The notes under the pieces: generated by a model | Told to the model about the DNA's origin: nothing | What the model saw: the letters and a program-made list of their open reading frames with translations, nothing else | Database searches by the model: none | Assembly: GCA_007922225.1 (NCBI GenBank) | Contig: ML679954.1 | Span: 19,321,619-19,385,618 of the forward strand | Length of the DNA: 64,000 bases | DNA from: Emydura subglobosa | Lineage: Eukaryota > Chordata > Testudines > Chelidae | Direction: 5' to 3' | Program-made: the position numbers and the translations under genes | In this document: positions 10,570 to 24,500 of the stretch, piece by piece | How positions within the stretch are numbered: position 1 is the stretch's first letter | How the letters are laid out: each line of letters starts with the position of its first letter

Positions 10570-10774
10570 CAGGCGTTCTCAAACTGTGGGTCATGACCCC
10601 TCAGGGGGTTGTGAGGTTATTCTGGGCTGGGGTCGTGAGATATCAGCCCCCATGCCTGCACGTAAGGGTGGCTTGGCCTGGAGGAAGTCATCACTTTTTG
10701 GGAGGAAGGAGGGGTCACCACAGCCTGAAATATTTGCAAAGGGGGCCTCGGCAAAACCAGTTGGAAAACTCCTG
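10570..10774 (+). mobile_element. Short hAT-type non-autonomous DNA transposon
   Basis: Flanked by an exact 8-bp target duplication GTTTAACT (10562-10569 and 10775-10782). Left end CAGGCGTTCTCAAACTGTGGG, right end GGAAAACTCCTG. The CAGnnnTTCTCAAAC terminus and the 8-bp duplication are hallmarks of hAT (Charlie-like) elements. 205 bp, no transposase. Confidence 0.85.
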
Positions 10775-12327
10775 GTTTAACTTCAGTTACCAAGGTTTTG
10801 AATAAAGGATGTCTCTGTTAAATATACAACACTCTTGCTCCTACAGTTAAGGGTGTTAAAGTGTACAATAAACATGCTTTGAAACCTCTCAGTGGTCCTC
10901 CAGCAAAATCAGGGAAGACCACATGCCTGATATTTCTAAGGTAGAAAATAAGCAATTAAAAATGTGGTTAAAAAGAAGAGTCCTTTACTTCTTTCAGGCC
11001 TTTTTGCTACTTTATAAAGAAACAAAAAGGTGGCATTATGCTAATTTTTTTAAAATTGCAGGTCACCTTTAAAGAACATGCTTTCTGTCCTCTCATACAT
11101 TCACTGGTATCTTGTGAATCCTGCTTAGCTTCAAACAGTGAGCTCCCATATTCCTCAGGAGGAGTGACAGCCACTGTGAAATGTGGCTACTGTGGACCCT
11201 CCTCCAATTTTTTCAAACATTACCTACTTCTGTTGCCTGAGGCAGATGCTAAAATCTCTCACACTTCCTGAGTTCATTTCACCAGAAGTATATAAAGCCC
11301 ATTCCTACTGCCACTGCCTCATCCACTACAGGCTGCATATGCTACTTACATCAAACCGGGCAAGCAAGCAAGCAAGCAAACAAAATTTACATGAGCAAAT
11401 TCATCAAGCCGATGTCCAAATGGTCAGAGTATCTTACCTGGGAAATATACAATATACACTTCCCCTACTTCTTCCCATTCAAGAGGCACAAATGAACCAA
11501 AATTGTCTTGTCTTATACCTATACTGTAGTGCCTATTGGTTCAGAAAGTTGGTTCTTCTCTCTAAGAGTAGAGCTTTAACTTAGTGAACAATAACTAAAG
11601 GGCACACCTTGCAGACATTACTAAATCTGTGTTGCCACTCTCGTGACATTTTATGTTCTTAAAGCCCCAGCTCAAGTGATAGAGGAGAATCTCAACCTTC
11701 ATTTAAAAAAAGTAACTTTTAGCTCTCATAGTTGCAGAAAAAACATGACCTGAGTGTTTCCTAAAGACGCAAAAGCTGGAAGGCAAACATTAAAGAACCC
11801 CATTCATTATCTTTGTAAAATCATGATTTAAGCCAAATGTCATGATTTCGGGAGTTTGGGGTTGGTAATACTACTAAAGGGTGTTTTCACTAATGTATTA
11901 TCAAGAAAAGGAAGGCCTAGTTACATATTACCCACAGACACAATAAATTATTTTGGAATGACATGGTTGTGGCTGCTATCGTACCATACTTAATTTCATA
12001 TTGAATTAACTTTAACTTTGTTACTTTATAATATATGTTCAGTGTTCCCCAAATTACAGTATTAATAAGTAAAAGCTTAGGGGTTCAGAATATACTAAAT
12101 ACGGCTCTCTTTTTTAAATTGGAGAAATGCAGTATTACAGCTTTATTGAGGAAGGCCAGATCCTCAGCAGATGTAAATTGGCAAAATTCCATTGACCACA
12201 TCAATTTACATTTATCAAAGATCTAGCCCACTGTCTGGATCCAAAATGCCCAAGTTCCAGGAAAGCAGAGTCAGAGGTTTTGGTTGGACCCTTTGTAAAG
12301 ATCAAGGTAGCTGAGAAGTACAGATTC

Positions 12328-12364
12328 AGACTCCAGGGCTAAATGTCCCTGGAGTCTGGATCTA
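12328..12364. repeat. Perfect short inverted repeat
   Basis: AGACTCCAGGG and CCCTGGAGTCT form an 11-bp perfect stem around an 8-base loop, with partial pairing extending outward (GATTC and GGATC). No transposon ends are recognised. Confidence 0.7.
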
Positions 12365-12520
12365 AGGTTTATGGCTTGGGCTAATCTCTACTGAAAGCAC
12401 AACAGTTACAGGATGTACAGCAAATTCACATCACAACTATGAAGTGTACAGTACTTGATAAGTCACAAACTCAGACTAGAAACTGCTGTCACCTCTTTGT
12501 AATCCTGTTTTATTCAGAGC

Positions 12521-12569
12521 CTACTATTGTTTCCAACGTGATATACATACACATGGGAAACAATAGTAG
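12521..12569. repeat. Perfect 14-bp inverted repeat
   Basis: CTACTATTGTTTCC at 12521-12534 is the exact reverse complement of 12556-12569, with a 21-base spacer. It could be a hairpin or a tiny foldback insertion. Confidence 0.8.
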
Positions 12570-12794
12570 GATACATATATTATGATCAGTGTTCATTAAT
12601 ATAATCCTCTGTAAATAACCAATGCAATATGGGGTAGAGGGAAGACTGGAATATGATTCGTTTGAGGACAACTCCAAATCCATTACATTCAATTAAATGA
12701 TTTTCTCTATACCTGCTGTATTTCCTTCATTAACATTTCTCATTTTACAAAGCAATGGCTTGATCTCACCTAAAAAAAAAAAAGGTTACTAGAA

Positions 12795-12990
12795 TAGGGC
12801 TGGTTGTAAATTTTCTTATCAAATTTTTTCATAGAAAATATATATTTTCCCTAAAACAGTTTTTTCTTTAGAAAACTGACTTTTTTTTTTTGAGGGGGGG
12901 GTGTCTGAAAACCTGTTTTCGACATAGTTGAAATTTTCCCAGAGAAACCCACCTCTTGCCCCCTATTTTCCAACCAACTCCATGCTTAAG
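12795..12990 (-). repeat. AT-rich dispersed repeat related to 1495-1693
   Basis: Starts GGGCTGGTTGTAAATTTTC and proceeds through AAATTTTTTCATAG, GAAAACTGAC and TTGAAATTTTCCC. Composition and word use mirror the block at 1495-1693 in the other orientation. The GGGCTGGT start is a likely terminus. Confidence 0.35.
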
Positions 12991-15296
12991 ATGCCTTAAT
13001 CTGTTTTGATACGCTATGCTTTCCTTTATAAATATAGTACTCAGAAAAGTGGTGCTGCAATAATGGACAGTTCTTATTAAGGAGATCACTTATGGAAACA
13101 TCTCAGCCACAACTGCAGAAAGCTGGGATTTTTGGAAGGATAAAATAATGGAGGGAAGACCACAGGCGCTTCTATAAAGTATTTTTAAACATCTTTATTG
13201 CAATATACTTAATGAATCTGGGGCAAAATTCTATTTTCTTCAGATTTTCCCCAAATCATAAGTGTTAGGTTCAAATACCAGATACATGACCTCCATGCAC
13301 AGTTCAGGAGACAGTCCAATGTTCAAATGTTACAAGAAATATTGCATTAAAAGTATATGGGCTATGCATTTTATTAATGAGTTTTAGGGAACTGAAAATG
13401 GTCTGAGTTACCAAAAAGAGATCTACAGACAAAACAAAGATTTGTGCATGACTTTTTATTTAAGGTTCATAAACCAAGAAAATATCCAGTGCAAATACAC
13501 ATTTCTTAAGTGGGCTAGAAGGTCAAACCATTTGTCTTTAAACATAGCGTAATAACATTTTATTGGGTTTCTAAATAAAATGTGGCTTCTTTCACCTCCC
13601 TTGAAGCATCATTTACACTGTAGACTTCTTATCTATAAAAGCAAAATAGTGGATGTTATTCTTTACAACATGAAGTTCATAAATCTTTAGCTTTTGAGCA
13701 CAGATCTGTTGAAGATGGAGAAAACAGTATCCACAGTGGCAAAGCAAAGGTTCATCAAAATGACATCTGACATGAATGTCAGTTCTTGTATACCTAATTT
13801 TAAATAATGTGATCCTATATCACATATGGTTTGATTTATTCTTTATCTAGGGTTCTATTGGGAATGGTTTTACCATAAATCCTATGTGATTGTTTTATTT
13901 CCATTCTAATTGATGAAGTTATAGACAATGCTCCATAGTGCATGAAAAAATCTGCAGGGAGAGAAGCAGTAATTTGAGATCCACCACTGAAATAATCCTA
14001 ATAAGTAATATCTATATCCTGCAGCATAGCTCACATCAGATGCCACCTCCAGTTTTCATGAAAGTTCTGCTTGACCTGCCCAGTTGTCTAGTGTTGCAAC
14101 TTAAGGAGTTTATGTATAGACGGGGTGTCACTGACCAATCTGGGATGGCTGCCGAAGCAATGCATTCAGTCCTAAAAATTGAAGGATTGTTGTGTGAGAA
14201 GGCACTTCACTTTGCTTCCTGATGTTCCCACTCCAGTGGAAAAGGGGAGAGGATCATCTGCAGCTATACTTTGCTGGACAGAAGGTCTCCATTGCGCAGG
14301 ATCTTTGAGTGAGCATTGTTACACACAAAGAAGGTGATCAACTGACTTGCCCAAGGTCACTAAGTCAGTGGCTCAGTAAGGATCAGAATCAGCAAGATAT
14401 CCAAAAATAGGCTAGCAAAAACATAGTCATTTGAAGGTATCCATTACTTAGATCAGGCATTCTCAAATTTGCTCCACGCAGGACATCTTGTCATGGCCCC
14501 AGTCCCACAATCCTTTGAGTCATGGTAAGAAACCGATGCTGGTTTTGGCAGCAGGAGTTGGTGTAGGACTGTTTTATGGGGCAGGGGTTGTTGGATGTGG
14601 TAGCAGGGACTACTGAATTGGGATTGGAGCTGCTTCTTCCTCCCTACAGCCACACGACTACGGAAAGAGATCATTAATGTGCTGCTGGGCTACATGTAAT
14701 TGGGGCCAAGGCAACTGGCTCCCAACTATGTGTAAGCAGAGGTTTCCCAGAACACATCATGGTGCAGGCATGTGGGAGGGAAGGGAAGAGAGCTTCTCCT
14801 TTGTTTGTTCCCTTTGGGTCCCAATGGCTATTGTGGTCTTATAGTTTCACTACAACTTTTGAAACAAACCCATGCCACCCATCTGGAGGTTGCAGCCACT
14901 AGTATGTGAACCCCTGCCATAGAATACTTTTGATTCAGCCATCAGCAAGATCTTTTTGGTTACTAGGCCTTTGGTTGTAACCACTAGCCCAAACAGTCTC
15001 AACTCACTTCACACAGGAAGACACTTAATTCTTTTCAAAGATTCTGTAACCATTATTCCTTTTGCTCCCTCCCCAACCCCAAAAGAGGGACCAACCACAA
15101 AACTATCTGACTTATAGATGCCATTATGTGAAATGCACATAAATATATTAGCCACATTCAAATATATCAGAGCCACAGTTTGCTTGAGAATCAATGTTAG
15201 TGCTAGTTAATTGTCTTGGAAACTGTAGCCCATAAATGGAGATTAAAATATTATGCCTATGCATGTACACATTTCAAATTAAATACTGCCTTAGCC

Positions 15297-15511
15297 TTAC
15301 CTTTCTCTCTCAACACATCTTGGATATGTCAGCTGTCCTCTACTACACTGTACTCTAAAATCAAACACTGAAGTTGATTGTGCTCCATAATGGTTCTCTT
15401 TACATAGAAATTCAATGTAGTCCCCATGGAAAAAATAAGGTTTGTCATCAAAACTCCATCTCAGTATTAAGTTATTTTTGTCCATTACATCCCTCGATAA
15501 AGTACATGGTT
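15297..15511 (-). CDS. CFH-related gene terminal exon: second SCR20-like domain and stop
   Basis: Residues 582-652. Acceptor TGTTTAAG, then [52 protein letters not shown] and TAA. The PC start, the LRW motif (same as the LRW of human SCR20) and the 'GxLxYPxC' end identify SCR20. The stop codon overlaps a strong donor-like AAAG|GTAAGG. Using it would change the phase (2 rather than 1), so it is taken as the terminal exon. The basic/acidic tail ERER after the last cysteine parallels the short basic tail of human CFH. Confidence 0.88.
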
Positions 15512-18500
15512 CTTAAACACAAAAAAGATGCATGGTTAATCTCCTCTATAATTTAATAGACACGTTAATACTAATTTATGAAACTGCATTATTTGGCCAT
15601 AGCTAGCATATTAAAATTAGACACAAACCTTTCTCCCTTCTACTGTATTAGACAGACATCAAATTATAGTACTTTTGGATGTTGCATGAGTACTCCAATT
15701 CATATAGGTTTAGGAAAACAGGATAAACAACTGCAGGTTTGCCCAGAGGGGCTTCACACGTACCAAAATCGCTCAGATTGATAACTTAATTTGAATACTG
15801 GGAATTAATATTAAAAACCTTAAACAAAGTTGAATCAACTTTTCTTCATCTTGTCATTTGTTTAACAAAAGCATGTCTTACCTACCTATGCAAACTGGTG
15901 GGGTAGTCCATTGTCCCTTGGAACAATAGACTCTACTGGACCCTTCCAAGAAATGATGATCAAAACAACTATATTCAACTGAAGAATCACTGTCATATTC
16001 TGTCAGTCGTGGGCCAATAATATCTCCATTCTTAATAATAGGGGGAGAGTCACATTTTTCTTTAGGATCTACATAAAATAAATAGTATAAAAAACTTTAA
16101 CAAAGACATGCAGGGTGTCTAAGAGCAGAATTTGGCACCCATTTATCTTTGGCAACAGAACTTTTTACTTTGTATACATTTAAATTCTTGAGCCAAGATT
16201 CCAGCAGATCCTTCGGCTCCAAGTGTTTAGAAAGACAAGTCTCATACTGCAGGCACCTCAACCCCAAAGTTCTGCTGAGTTGGTATCATTTTAAAACACA
16301 TCTTTGCTTTGGAAGGGACAATAACCCTAAATTTCTATTGCTATTAATAGCAGAGTTTACGCCTCTACTGTTCAAGCAAAGATATCCCAGTGTGTCTGAA
16401 AGGGGTGAGTTATAATAGGACTGCAAAAACAGTTATTGTTTTACCTTTCATTATGCATGTTGGATATTTCAGTTTTCCACGGGTACACTGTACTGTTAGC
16501 TGAGACTGTCCACTGGAGGCTGACAAATAATGTCCCTGTTTACATACAAAATCTATAGTGTCACCATGCAGGAAAAATAACTCTCCTTCCAGTCTCCATT
16601 TCATCTCTATGTTGTTATTGCTCAGATCATCTGCATTAAGAGTGCATGGTTCTGGAAGACAAACACCTATGTTTATACATGTATTTCATAACACTTCTCA
16701 AAATTTAAAAGTTCTTAGCCAAAAGAGGCCTATTACTCAATGTTCCTGCAAACTGATTTGAACTTTACATGAAATGCTACAACTTCTTTAGATCTTTACT
16801 CACCATAAATCACAATTAAAATAGGCAAAATTAAAGGTAAGCTGAGGGAGGGAAACTGCCCCATCACAGGGGACAAACTCCTTTTGACAGGAGCTTACAG
16901 GAAATCAGGCTAATTCCTACCAATGATGAATGTGGTATCTCAGGCTGTGTTTACTAATGGTAAATAACTCACTTCTACTGAAAACAGAGATAATCCTTAC
17001 TTAGTTACCCTAACTGGAAACATCTTTTTAAGAGGAAAAAAGTTATCTACCAGAACTGAAAGCAGTACTAAAGATACCAGATTTTATCAGCCATTCCAGG
17101 ACAAGGGTATCCAACATATGGGAAATTTAACTAGATGTCTGACTGAGGAAGTGATATTTTTTTTAATTGTTTGGAGTGTTTGCTTTTTCTTGATATTCTT
17201 TTGAGTTAAATTGTTGTTACTTTAGGTCTGTTTTATTTGCTTGTTTTTATACTGATAGATATGTACATTTTATTAAATTAAAAGATAAACAAGTACATAT
17301 AATTGTATTGGTCTCCTGTTTGTGCTTTACTATAAGCTTTCTAATAATTACATTTTAAAGAAAAACTGGGTCTACTAAGGATCTGCTCTACCACTATAGC
17401 CCTCTCTGTTTGTATATTCATTTTTACATGTCAATTTAGGTCTCATGAAAGATGTTGAGAAACGGCACAGGAGAATAAAGTCTCTGATTAACCAGAGAAC
17501 AGCTACAGCCTGAGAAATTATCATGCAAACTGCCCACCACTATGCCTCAAAACTGAGCAAAGGGTAATAACTTAAGAGGCAGGAGAAGGATTCATTCTTT
17601 CAGCAATCAAGTACTTGTCTCAGCGAGTCTGCCAAGAAAGATGCCATAGTTTGTGTGATGCAGGCATTGTCCACCTGGAATTTAACTGAGACCACAGTAT
17701 TTCCCATAGACCTATATTGGGGGGGGGGGTTGTCTTATTAATCATGAATATAATATAACATCTAGTTTTATTACAAGACTTACCTATGCAAGTTGGCTGA
17801 ACTGTCCAGTTTCCATGTACACAATGAACAGTTTCAGGACCCTCCAATGTGTGGTACCGATGGCATCTGTATTTCACTGAGGAACCGGCTGTGTAGTTTG
17901 TCAATAACGGTCCAAAACTAGCACCATTTTCAATTGCAGGTGGAGAGGGGCAGGTTTCCCTAGTTTCTAAGAGAAGAACTCTAGCTGTAATCGGTTTCTC
18001 TGCACAACAATTATCTCAAATGAGTACAGAATCAATGTAGCTAGATTTCTGAGAAGGAAATTAAAGCTATAGAATAAATATAAACTCTGGTAGCAAAAGC
18101 AAAATTTGCAACCTCTTTCAACAATTTAGCTGCTTTCTTATTTAAAATATAAAGGGTTACAAAAAGGAACAGAAGCACCAAAACATGTACATGTCTTACT
18201 GAATCACCATGAAGTCTCATTGCCACACTTATCCTACCTGCACTTTTCCCCATCCCAATCCCCTTTGTTTATGACTCTCACTTCTTGGGTCATGCTGAAT
18301 TTAGATTGTATCTTTGTTTGGGAAGGGAGTATCTTTACTAGTTTTCTGAGGTGCTTAGCATATTTCTGACTACTTGAAAAAACAAAGAGATGAAATGATA
18401 TGAACTCTATCATGAAATAATTAGAGGTCAGGATTCTAAGAAATGGTAGGAGGGAAAACAGCAGAATAAAGACAAAAAGGCAGACTTTAGCAAACACAGA

Positions 18501-21500
18501 GAATTGGTAGGTAAACTCCTGTGGAAGCAAGTCTAAGGGAAAAACAGTTCAGGAGGGTTGGCAGTTTTTTAAAGAGACATTATTAAGGGCACAAGAGCAA
18601 AGGAAAGGTAGGAATTATGGCAAGAGATCACCTTGGCTTAACCAGGAGATCTTCAATGACCTGAAACTCAAAAAAGAGAGAGTCATATAAGAAGTAGAAA
18701 CTAGGTCAAACTACAAAGGAATGGAAAAAAAAAAAAAAAACCTGACAAGCATGTAGGGACAAAATTAAAAAGGCCAAGTCAGAAATTGAGATTAAACTGT
18801 CAGCTCTGTATTCCCCACAATCCTACAAAGCTTCCCCCAGAAACTCCTATGCTATTGTTCAATACCTGATACTGTAAAATAAACTAGTAAGTGACAAAAA
18901 GAGTAAAAAAATATAAACAAACAAATACATGAGACTTAAGAGGAAGACCAAGAACAGGGTAGACCTATGAGGAAGGAAAGACAAAAAAGTCACCTAGCTC
19001 TAGCTGTTGTTCTTCAAGATGTGATGCAGACATGTTTTCAACTTAGGTGTGTGCACACCTAGTGTTCTGGAGACAAATAACTTTTCCAGCAGCACCCATG
19101 GGGCGGAGCTCATGCCCCACAGCCCAAGCTCCTCCCCAGGCCACATAAGCACAGATCCATCCCAACCCCCTCAGTTCCTTAGCACTGAACATCAGAGTAC
19201 AGAGTCTTATGTAGAGGTATTGGATGGTGGGTTGTGAAGAACATATCTGCATCACATCGCAAGGAACAACCGCTACAGGTAGGTAACCATTTTTTCTTCT
19301 TCAAATAGATGCATCTGTGTATCCTATTTAGGTGACTCACAAACAGTACTTGTAGGAGGTGGGGCTTGGACTCTATTTAAACAAGGACTGAGGGATTGTC
19401 CTCCCAAAGTTTGTGTCAGGCACCGCACCCTGATAGTAAGGACTAGTGATTGGGACGGAGGTCAAAGCCGGAGGTAGGACTGGACTGGGCCAAGGATGGT
19501 GCTAGAATGGAGATCTGGGAATAGGCCGGGTTCAGAACCGAAATCAGAGTCCGTAGACAAGCCAAAATCCATACCGTAGCTGTAGTCCAGATATAGGTCA
19601 AAGGCCAAAGCTGGGTAGTCAGAGTTCAAGACGATCAGCAGGAGGAGGCAAGGCTGGAGCAGATCAGTAGCAGGTTTGGAGCAAGGTCAGGATAGGGCAA
19701 GGACAAGACTGGAGAGGGCTTGGGAAAGGCTGGGACAGGAACTGGATCAGAAGCAGGTTGGGAGTCTAGTACACTGCAATGCTGCAGGAGGGTTCCTGGC
19801 TGAGTAGAGCTGTTGAACAGACTGATCTGCAGTTCTGGCAGGGCTGGGGAAATACTTGAGCCTGAGGGGCATCTCAGCCAGGACCTACTCCAGGATAGGA
19901 TGCCGCTGCATGCCTGAAGGCTGAGTGACTGCAGGCTCTGTGGGAATAGTAAGTTAGTGCAGCTGAGTTGTTGTCACATGCCTGACTGGCCACTCGCCAG
20001 CGCTCTATTGGAGAGGTAGCTGAGTGAGCAGCCCTGGTTTGGCTGAAGGTTTACGTCACAATTTGCGTCTGATCGGGAAACAGCAGTAGTGGCCTAGTGG
20101 TTTGGCACCCCTGCAAATGTCCAATATAGGAACATCACTTACAAATGATGTCAAAATTGCCTGAGTGCTCATGGAATGAGTTCGCAAGGACATGTAGCCT
20201 GGGCTACGGTGTATGCTGTCCTGATACAGGAAGTTATCCACGTGGATATCATCTGTGAAGAGACCACTTGACACTTCATTTGATCTGAATATGAGACAAA
20301 CAAACAAGATGAGGAGCGGAAAGGTTTGGTCCTATCTAATAAAAAGCTAAACATCGCTGATATCCAGTGCGTGAAGATGTTATTCTCTTGGGGTTGAATG
20401 CAGCTTAGAGAAAAACATCGGTAAATATGTAGCTTGGTTCAAGGAAATTGGGAAACACTTTGGATAAAAACTTAGGGTACAGCCTTTGCCTTTAGAAAAC
20501 TGCATGCAAAGGGTTTCTGCCATCAAAACGTGCAACTCACCCATTCTCCTTGCAGACATTGTCACAAGGAAGTCCATTTTCTAACGCAGAAGGGAGAAAA
20601 GTTGCCACAACCTCAAACAGAGACCCCAGAAGAGCAGTTAAAACAATATTAAGGTATCTGCCCTTTAAGTGGCAAGTGGAGATGAGGGACTCCTTTCAAG
20701 AACCTCACTGCATGGGGTTTGAAAACACCAACTTCCCATGGATGGGTGGAGAAACTCTGAAACCACTGCCGGGTGGACTAACAATGAACTAAGTGCTAGA
20801 TCAGAAGACTGAAGGTTTAACAGGTACTCCAAGATGTGCTGGATACAAGCCAGCTTTTGTTGAAGTCTCCGGGCTAAACACCCATATTGAGAATTGCTTC
20901 CACTTTGCTGAACAGGTCATTCTGGTAGAGAACTTCCTACTATTGAGCAGGACTTTCCAGACTGCCTCCAAACATCATTCTTTCTCCTCATCTAACCATG
21001 CAGCATCCACCATGATTCTGAGTCAGGAGATCAGGGTGAAGAGGAAAAGAAATAGGAGGTCAGCATTGACATAGTTATCAATAACACGAGGCAGTCAGAG
21101 AACAAACATTACCTTGGCCACGCCAGCGCAATGAGAATAAGCTTGGCCTGGTCTAATTTCAGCTTGAGAATGACTTGCAGGATGATTGGAATCGGAGAAA
21201 AAGTATACAAGAGTATCGATCCCCAGCTCAGGTGAAAAGCATCGGTCAGGGAGCCTGGACTGACACCCCCTCAGGAGCAAAACAGCCAGCATTTTTTGTC
21301 ATCTCTCATGACCAACAGCTTGATTGTTGGGATGCTCCAAACAGCAAAGATAGATGGCAGGATGCTGGGTTTCAGGCACTATTTGTGATTCAGGGAGAAA
21401 TTTCTGCTGAAGTGGTCTGCCAGTTGGTTTTGGTTCCCAGGTAAACGATGGGCCACAAGGGCAATGTTTTCCCCAATGCAAAACTGCCAGAGCCTGATCA

Positions 21501-24500
21501 CTTCTTGACACAGATTTTGGAATGTGCTTCTTCCATCTGTTCATATAATACATTGCACTGGTATTGTTGTAAGAATGTGCTCTGTCAAGTCCCTGATACA
21601 GTCTTGAAGGACCTGACGCACATCGGAGATGGCACAAAGCTCCAGGACACTGACATGCTGGGAAGGTTTCTTTTCCAACCACCAGCCACTACCCAGATGT
21701 GCTCCCCAACCTATTAAGGGGGCATCTGTGACAATAGTATTGGTCGGAGGGGCTGAACAAAGGCAACATCCTGGCACACAGTGCCCTGAATAGTCCGTCC
21801 AAGGGATGATGGTTCAGATGATAGATGGACTTCTGCCACATCTGAAAAGAACGTAGGCACAGCCTGGCATTTTGGACTACCTATGTGCATGCAGCCATAC
21901 GACCTAGCAACCTCAGACATGCTTGGACTGAGAGTTGGGGTGAGAGTTAAGACTGCAGCTCCAGACAAAGGTGGCAGATCACCTGGAATCACTTGGTTGG
22001 CGGAACTGCTCTCAAACTTGTAGAGTTTATCAGGGCCCCAATGAACTCAATTCTTTGAGTTGAACCAGTGTTGATTTGCTGCTGTTTAGGATGAGACCTA
22101 TATGACTGAGTAGGCATAGCACAAAGTGGACATGACAGAAGACTTCCTCTCTGGACTTGTCCTTCAGTAACCAGTTCTGCAGATATGGGAAGATATGAAT
22201 TGCCTTCTTACTGAGGTACACTGTTACCATAATTATGCATTTGGCAAAAACCCAAGAAGCAGAAGTCAGGCCAAAAGGTAGCACAACAAATCTGAGAAAC
22301 CTCCTATGGATCAGAAGGATTATTACATGGAAATAAGCAACCTGAAGGTTCAGGGTAGCAAACCAGTCATTGTGACTTAAGATGGGGAGGATAACTGCTA
22401 GGGTGACCATGCAGAATATGTCATATCTGATGTATTTGTTGACATCACAGAGGTCGAGGACAGGTCTCATCCCTTTGGGGCGGGGGGAGGGGGGCAGGAA
22501 ATACCAAGAGTAAAATCTCAGTCTACAATGTTGCAGAGGGATCTGCATCTCCCAGAATCAACAGAGACTGAACTTGCTCATGGAGCGATGTCTCATAAGA
22601 GGAGTCCCTGAAGAGGGATGGCACAGGGAGGTGGGGAGAAGAACTATATGGCATAACTATCTTCAAGGGCTCAGGACCTAGTTGTCCATAGTAATCAAGT
22701 CTCAAATACATAAAAATGAGTCAGCCAGTCCCCAAACAGAAGGGACTAAGAAGGAGAGGTCACCACTGGATCTCTGTCCTGGATACATGAGTCAAAATGG
22801 GCACTTGCTGGATGCCGGGAGTGGGGAAGGCAAAGTACCTTCTCCACTGGGATCTGTGGCTCTTTTGAGAGCAGTTCTACTGCCTTACATGAAGGGAGGT
22901 TAGTCAAAGAAATGCTTCAGGAGGAACTGCTTTTGCTGTTGCTGCTGACCACTATAGTGGCATCTCTTCACAGACAGAGAATATATTCCCAAAGAATGCA
23001 AAATAGCTTGTGAGTCTTTAAGAGGGTGTACGATTTTGTGGTTCTTTCCTGAAAACAAAACCCAGCTATCAAAACAGTAAGTCCTCAATGGTCTGCTGCA
23101 CATTAGATGCAATGCCCAAATTCTGGAGCCATGAGGACCTCCTCAGGGTTATAGCCAATGCATAATTCTGGCCGTGGTATCCACCACATTAACTGCAATG
23201 AGGTGTTGGCCTCCATACAGACATCTACAATGACTGTCAAACTCTTCCCGAGAGGGTTCTGGAAACTTGTCCATGAATTTAGACATGGCCACCCAATTGA
23301 TAAAGTCATATTTAGAGAGCAATGTCTGCTGGTTTGCAATGCACATTTGAAGGGAAAAGGAGGTATAAATCTTCCTACCTATTACCTTCCTTTTGGACTC
23401 TTTGTCCTTAGGGGAGGAATTTTTAACTTCCCTGCCGTGTCGTCATTTGTTGCCATTACCACCAGAGAGAGTTAAGGGGCAAGTGGGAGTAGAAACCCTT
23501 AAAATCCTGCATGGGAATCAAGCATCACTTCTCCAAATGCTTCACCAAAGCTAGAATACTTCAGAGGGCCTTTGTAGGCTCCAAAAGAGACTTACTTATC
23601 ACGAGGGATACTCTTCCTGGAACTAATGATTAGCGAACATCCAGCATCTTAAGCAGATTCTCCTCCAGGAATTCTACCTGGATACTCAAGGTAGCAGCCG
23701 CATACCTCAGAAGGTTCTAATATTTTCTAAAGTCCTTGGGCACCAAGGGAAAGATTGATTCCAGCATGGAGTTGTCTTCTAAGGAGGACGAGGAAGCAGT
23801 TTGCTGAACCAATGATGGGTCCTGTTCTTGAACTACAAGATCCAGTTCATCATTGGAGGTCCATGCGGAACAGGCTCCGTGGTTGCTTTCAACTGAGATG
23901 GTTTGGAAGTGGGAGGACTGGTGATCTCACTCTAGAGCAGGTTGAGGATTGGGATCTCAGGGGCCAAGGAGCATCCCACTGCGCCTAAGAATAAGGCATT
24001 GGCTGCCAGTAGGCCAGGCCAAGAGCCCTTGTCCCAACAACAGGACGGATGCTGATCTCAATATCGATGGTAATCCAAGGGGGGTCTCTGATGCCTATCT
24101 GACAACTAGTGGGAAGACAACCCCAAACTCTATCTTAAGGAGTTCTACAGGTTCTCTGAAAATGATAGGGGACCTAGCCTCAACAGGGCAAACAAAAGAA
24201 AGATTACTTACCTCGTAACTGTTATTCTTTGAGATGTGTTCCGTGTGTCTATTCCCAATTTAGGTGTGCGTGCATGCCACATGCACCAGTGCCGGAAAAC
24301 TTTTAGTGGTTCCTGTACAAGCCAGCTCTAGCGCCCTCTGCAGTGGTGCACACATGTGCCCACATATAGGTGCTGCTGGCTCCTCCTCCCTCTCAGTTCC
24401 TTCTTGCTGGAATTCTGACTGGGAAAAGAGGGTAGATATGGAATGGACATGAGCAACACATCTCAAAGAACAACATTTAGGAGGCGAGTAACCATTCTCT

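Larger units (their letters stand above)
10783..15296. other. Intergenic interval between the convergent CFH-like genes
   Basis: No exon or RNA gene is recognised. AATAAA occurs on the + strand at 10801 and 10867. On the - strand, polyadenylation-like TTTATT occurs at 13559-13564 and 13194-13199, about 1.7-2.1 kb past the - gene stop and therefore candidates for its 3' end. It also holds a GCAA tetranucleotide run near 11360, two hairpins (12328-12364 and 12521-12569), an AT-rich dispersed repeat (12795-12990) and a MIR-like scrap near 14340-14390 (ACTTGCCCAAGGTCACTAAG). Confidence 0.5.
18996..24185 (-). mobile_element. DIRS-like retrotransposon, - orientation, truncated at its 5' end
   Basis: The 3' terminal foldback is at 18996-19330: AGCTGTTGTTCTTCAAGATG and, in inverse, CATCACATCGCAAGGAACAAC. 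Moving up the coordinates (element 3' to 5'): recombinase remnant (20056-20577), RNase H (21299-21777), RT (22030-22548) and gag (22900-23700). The copy runs straight into the 3' terminal repeat of a second DIRS piece at 24195. Frames are heavily broken. A stretch at 19340-20050 looks like a foreign insertion. Confidence 0.8.
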
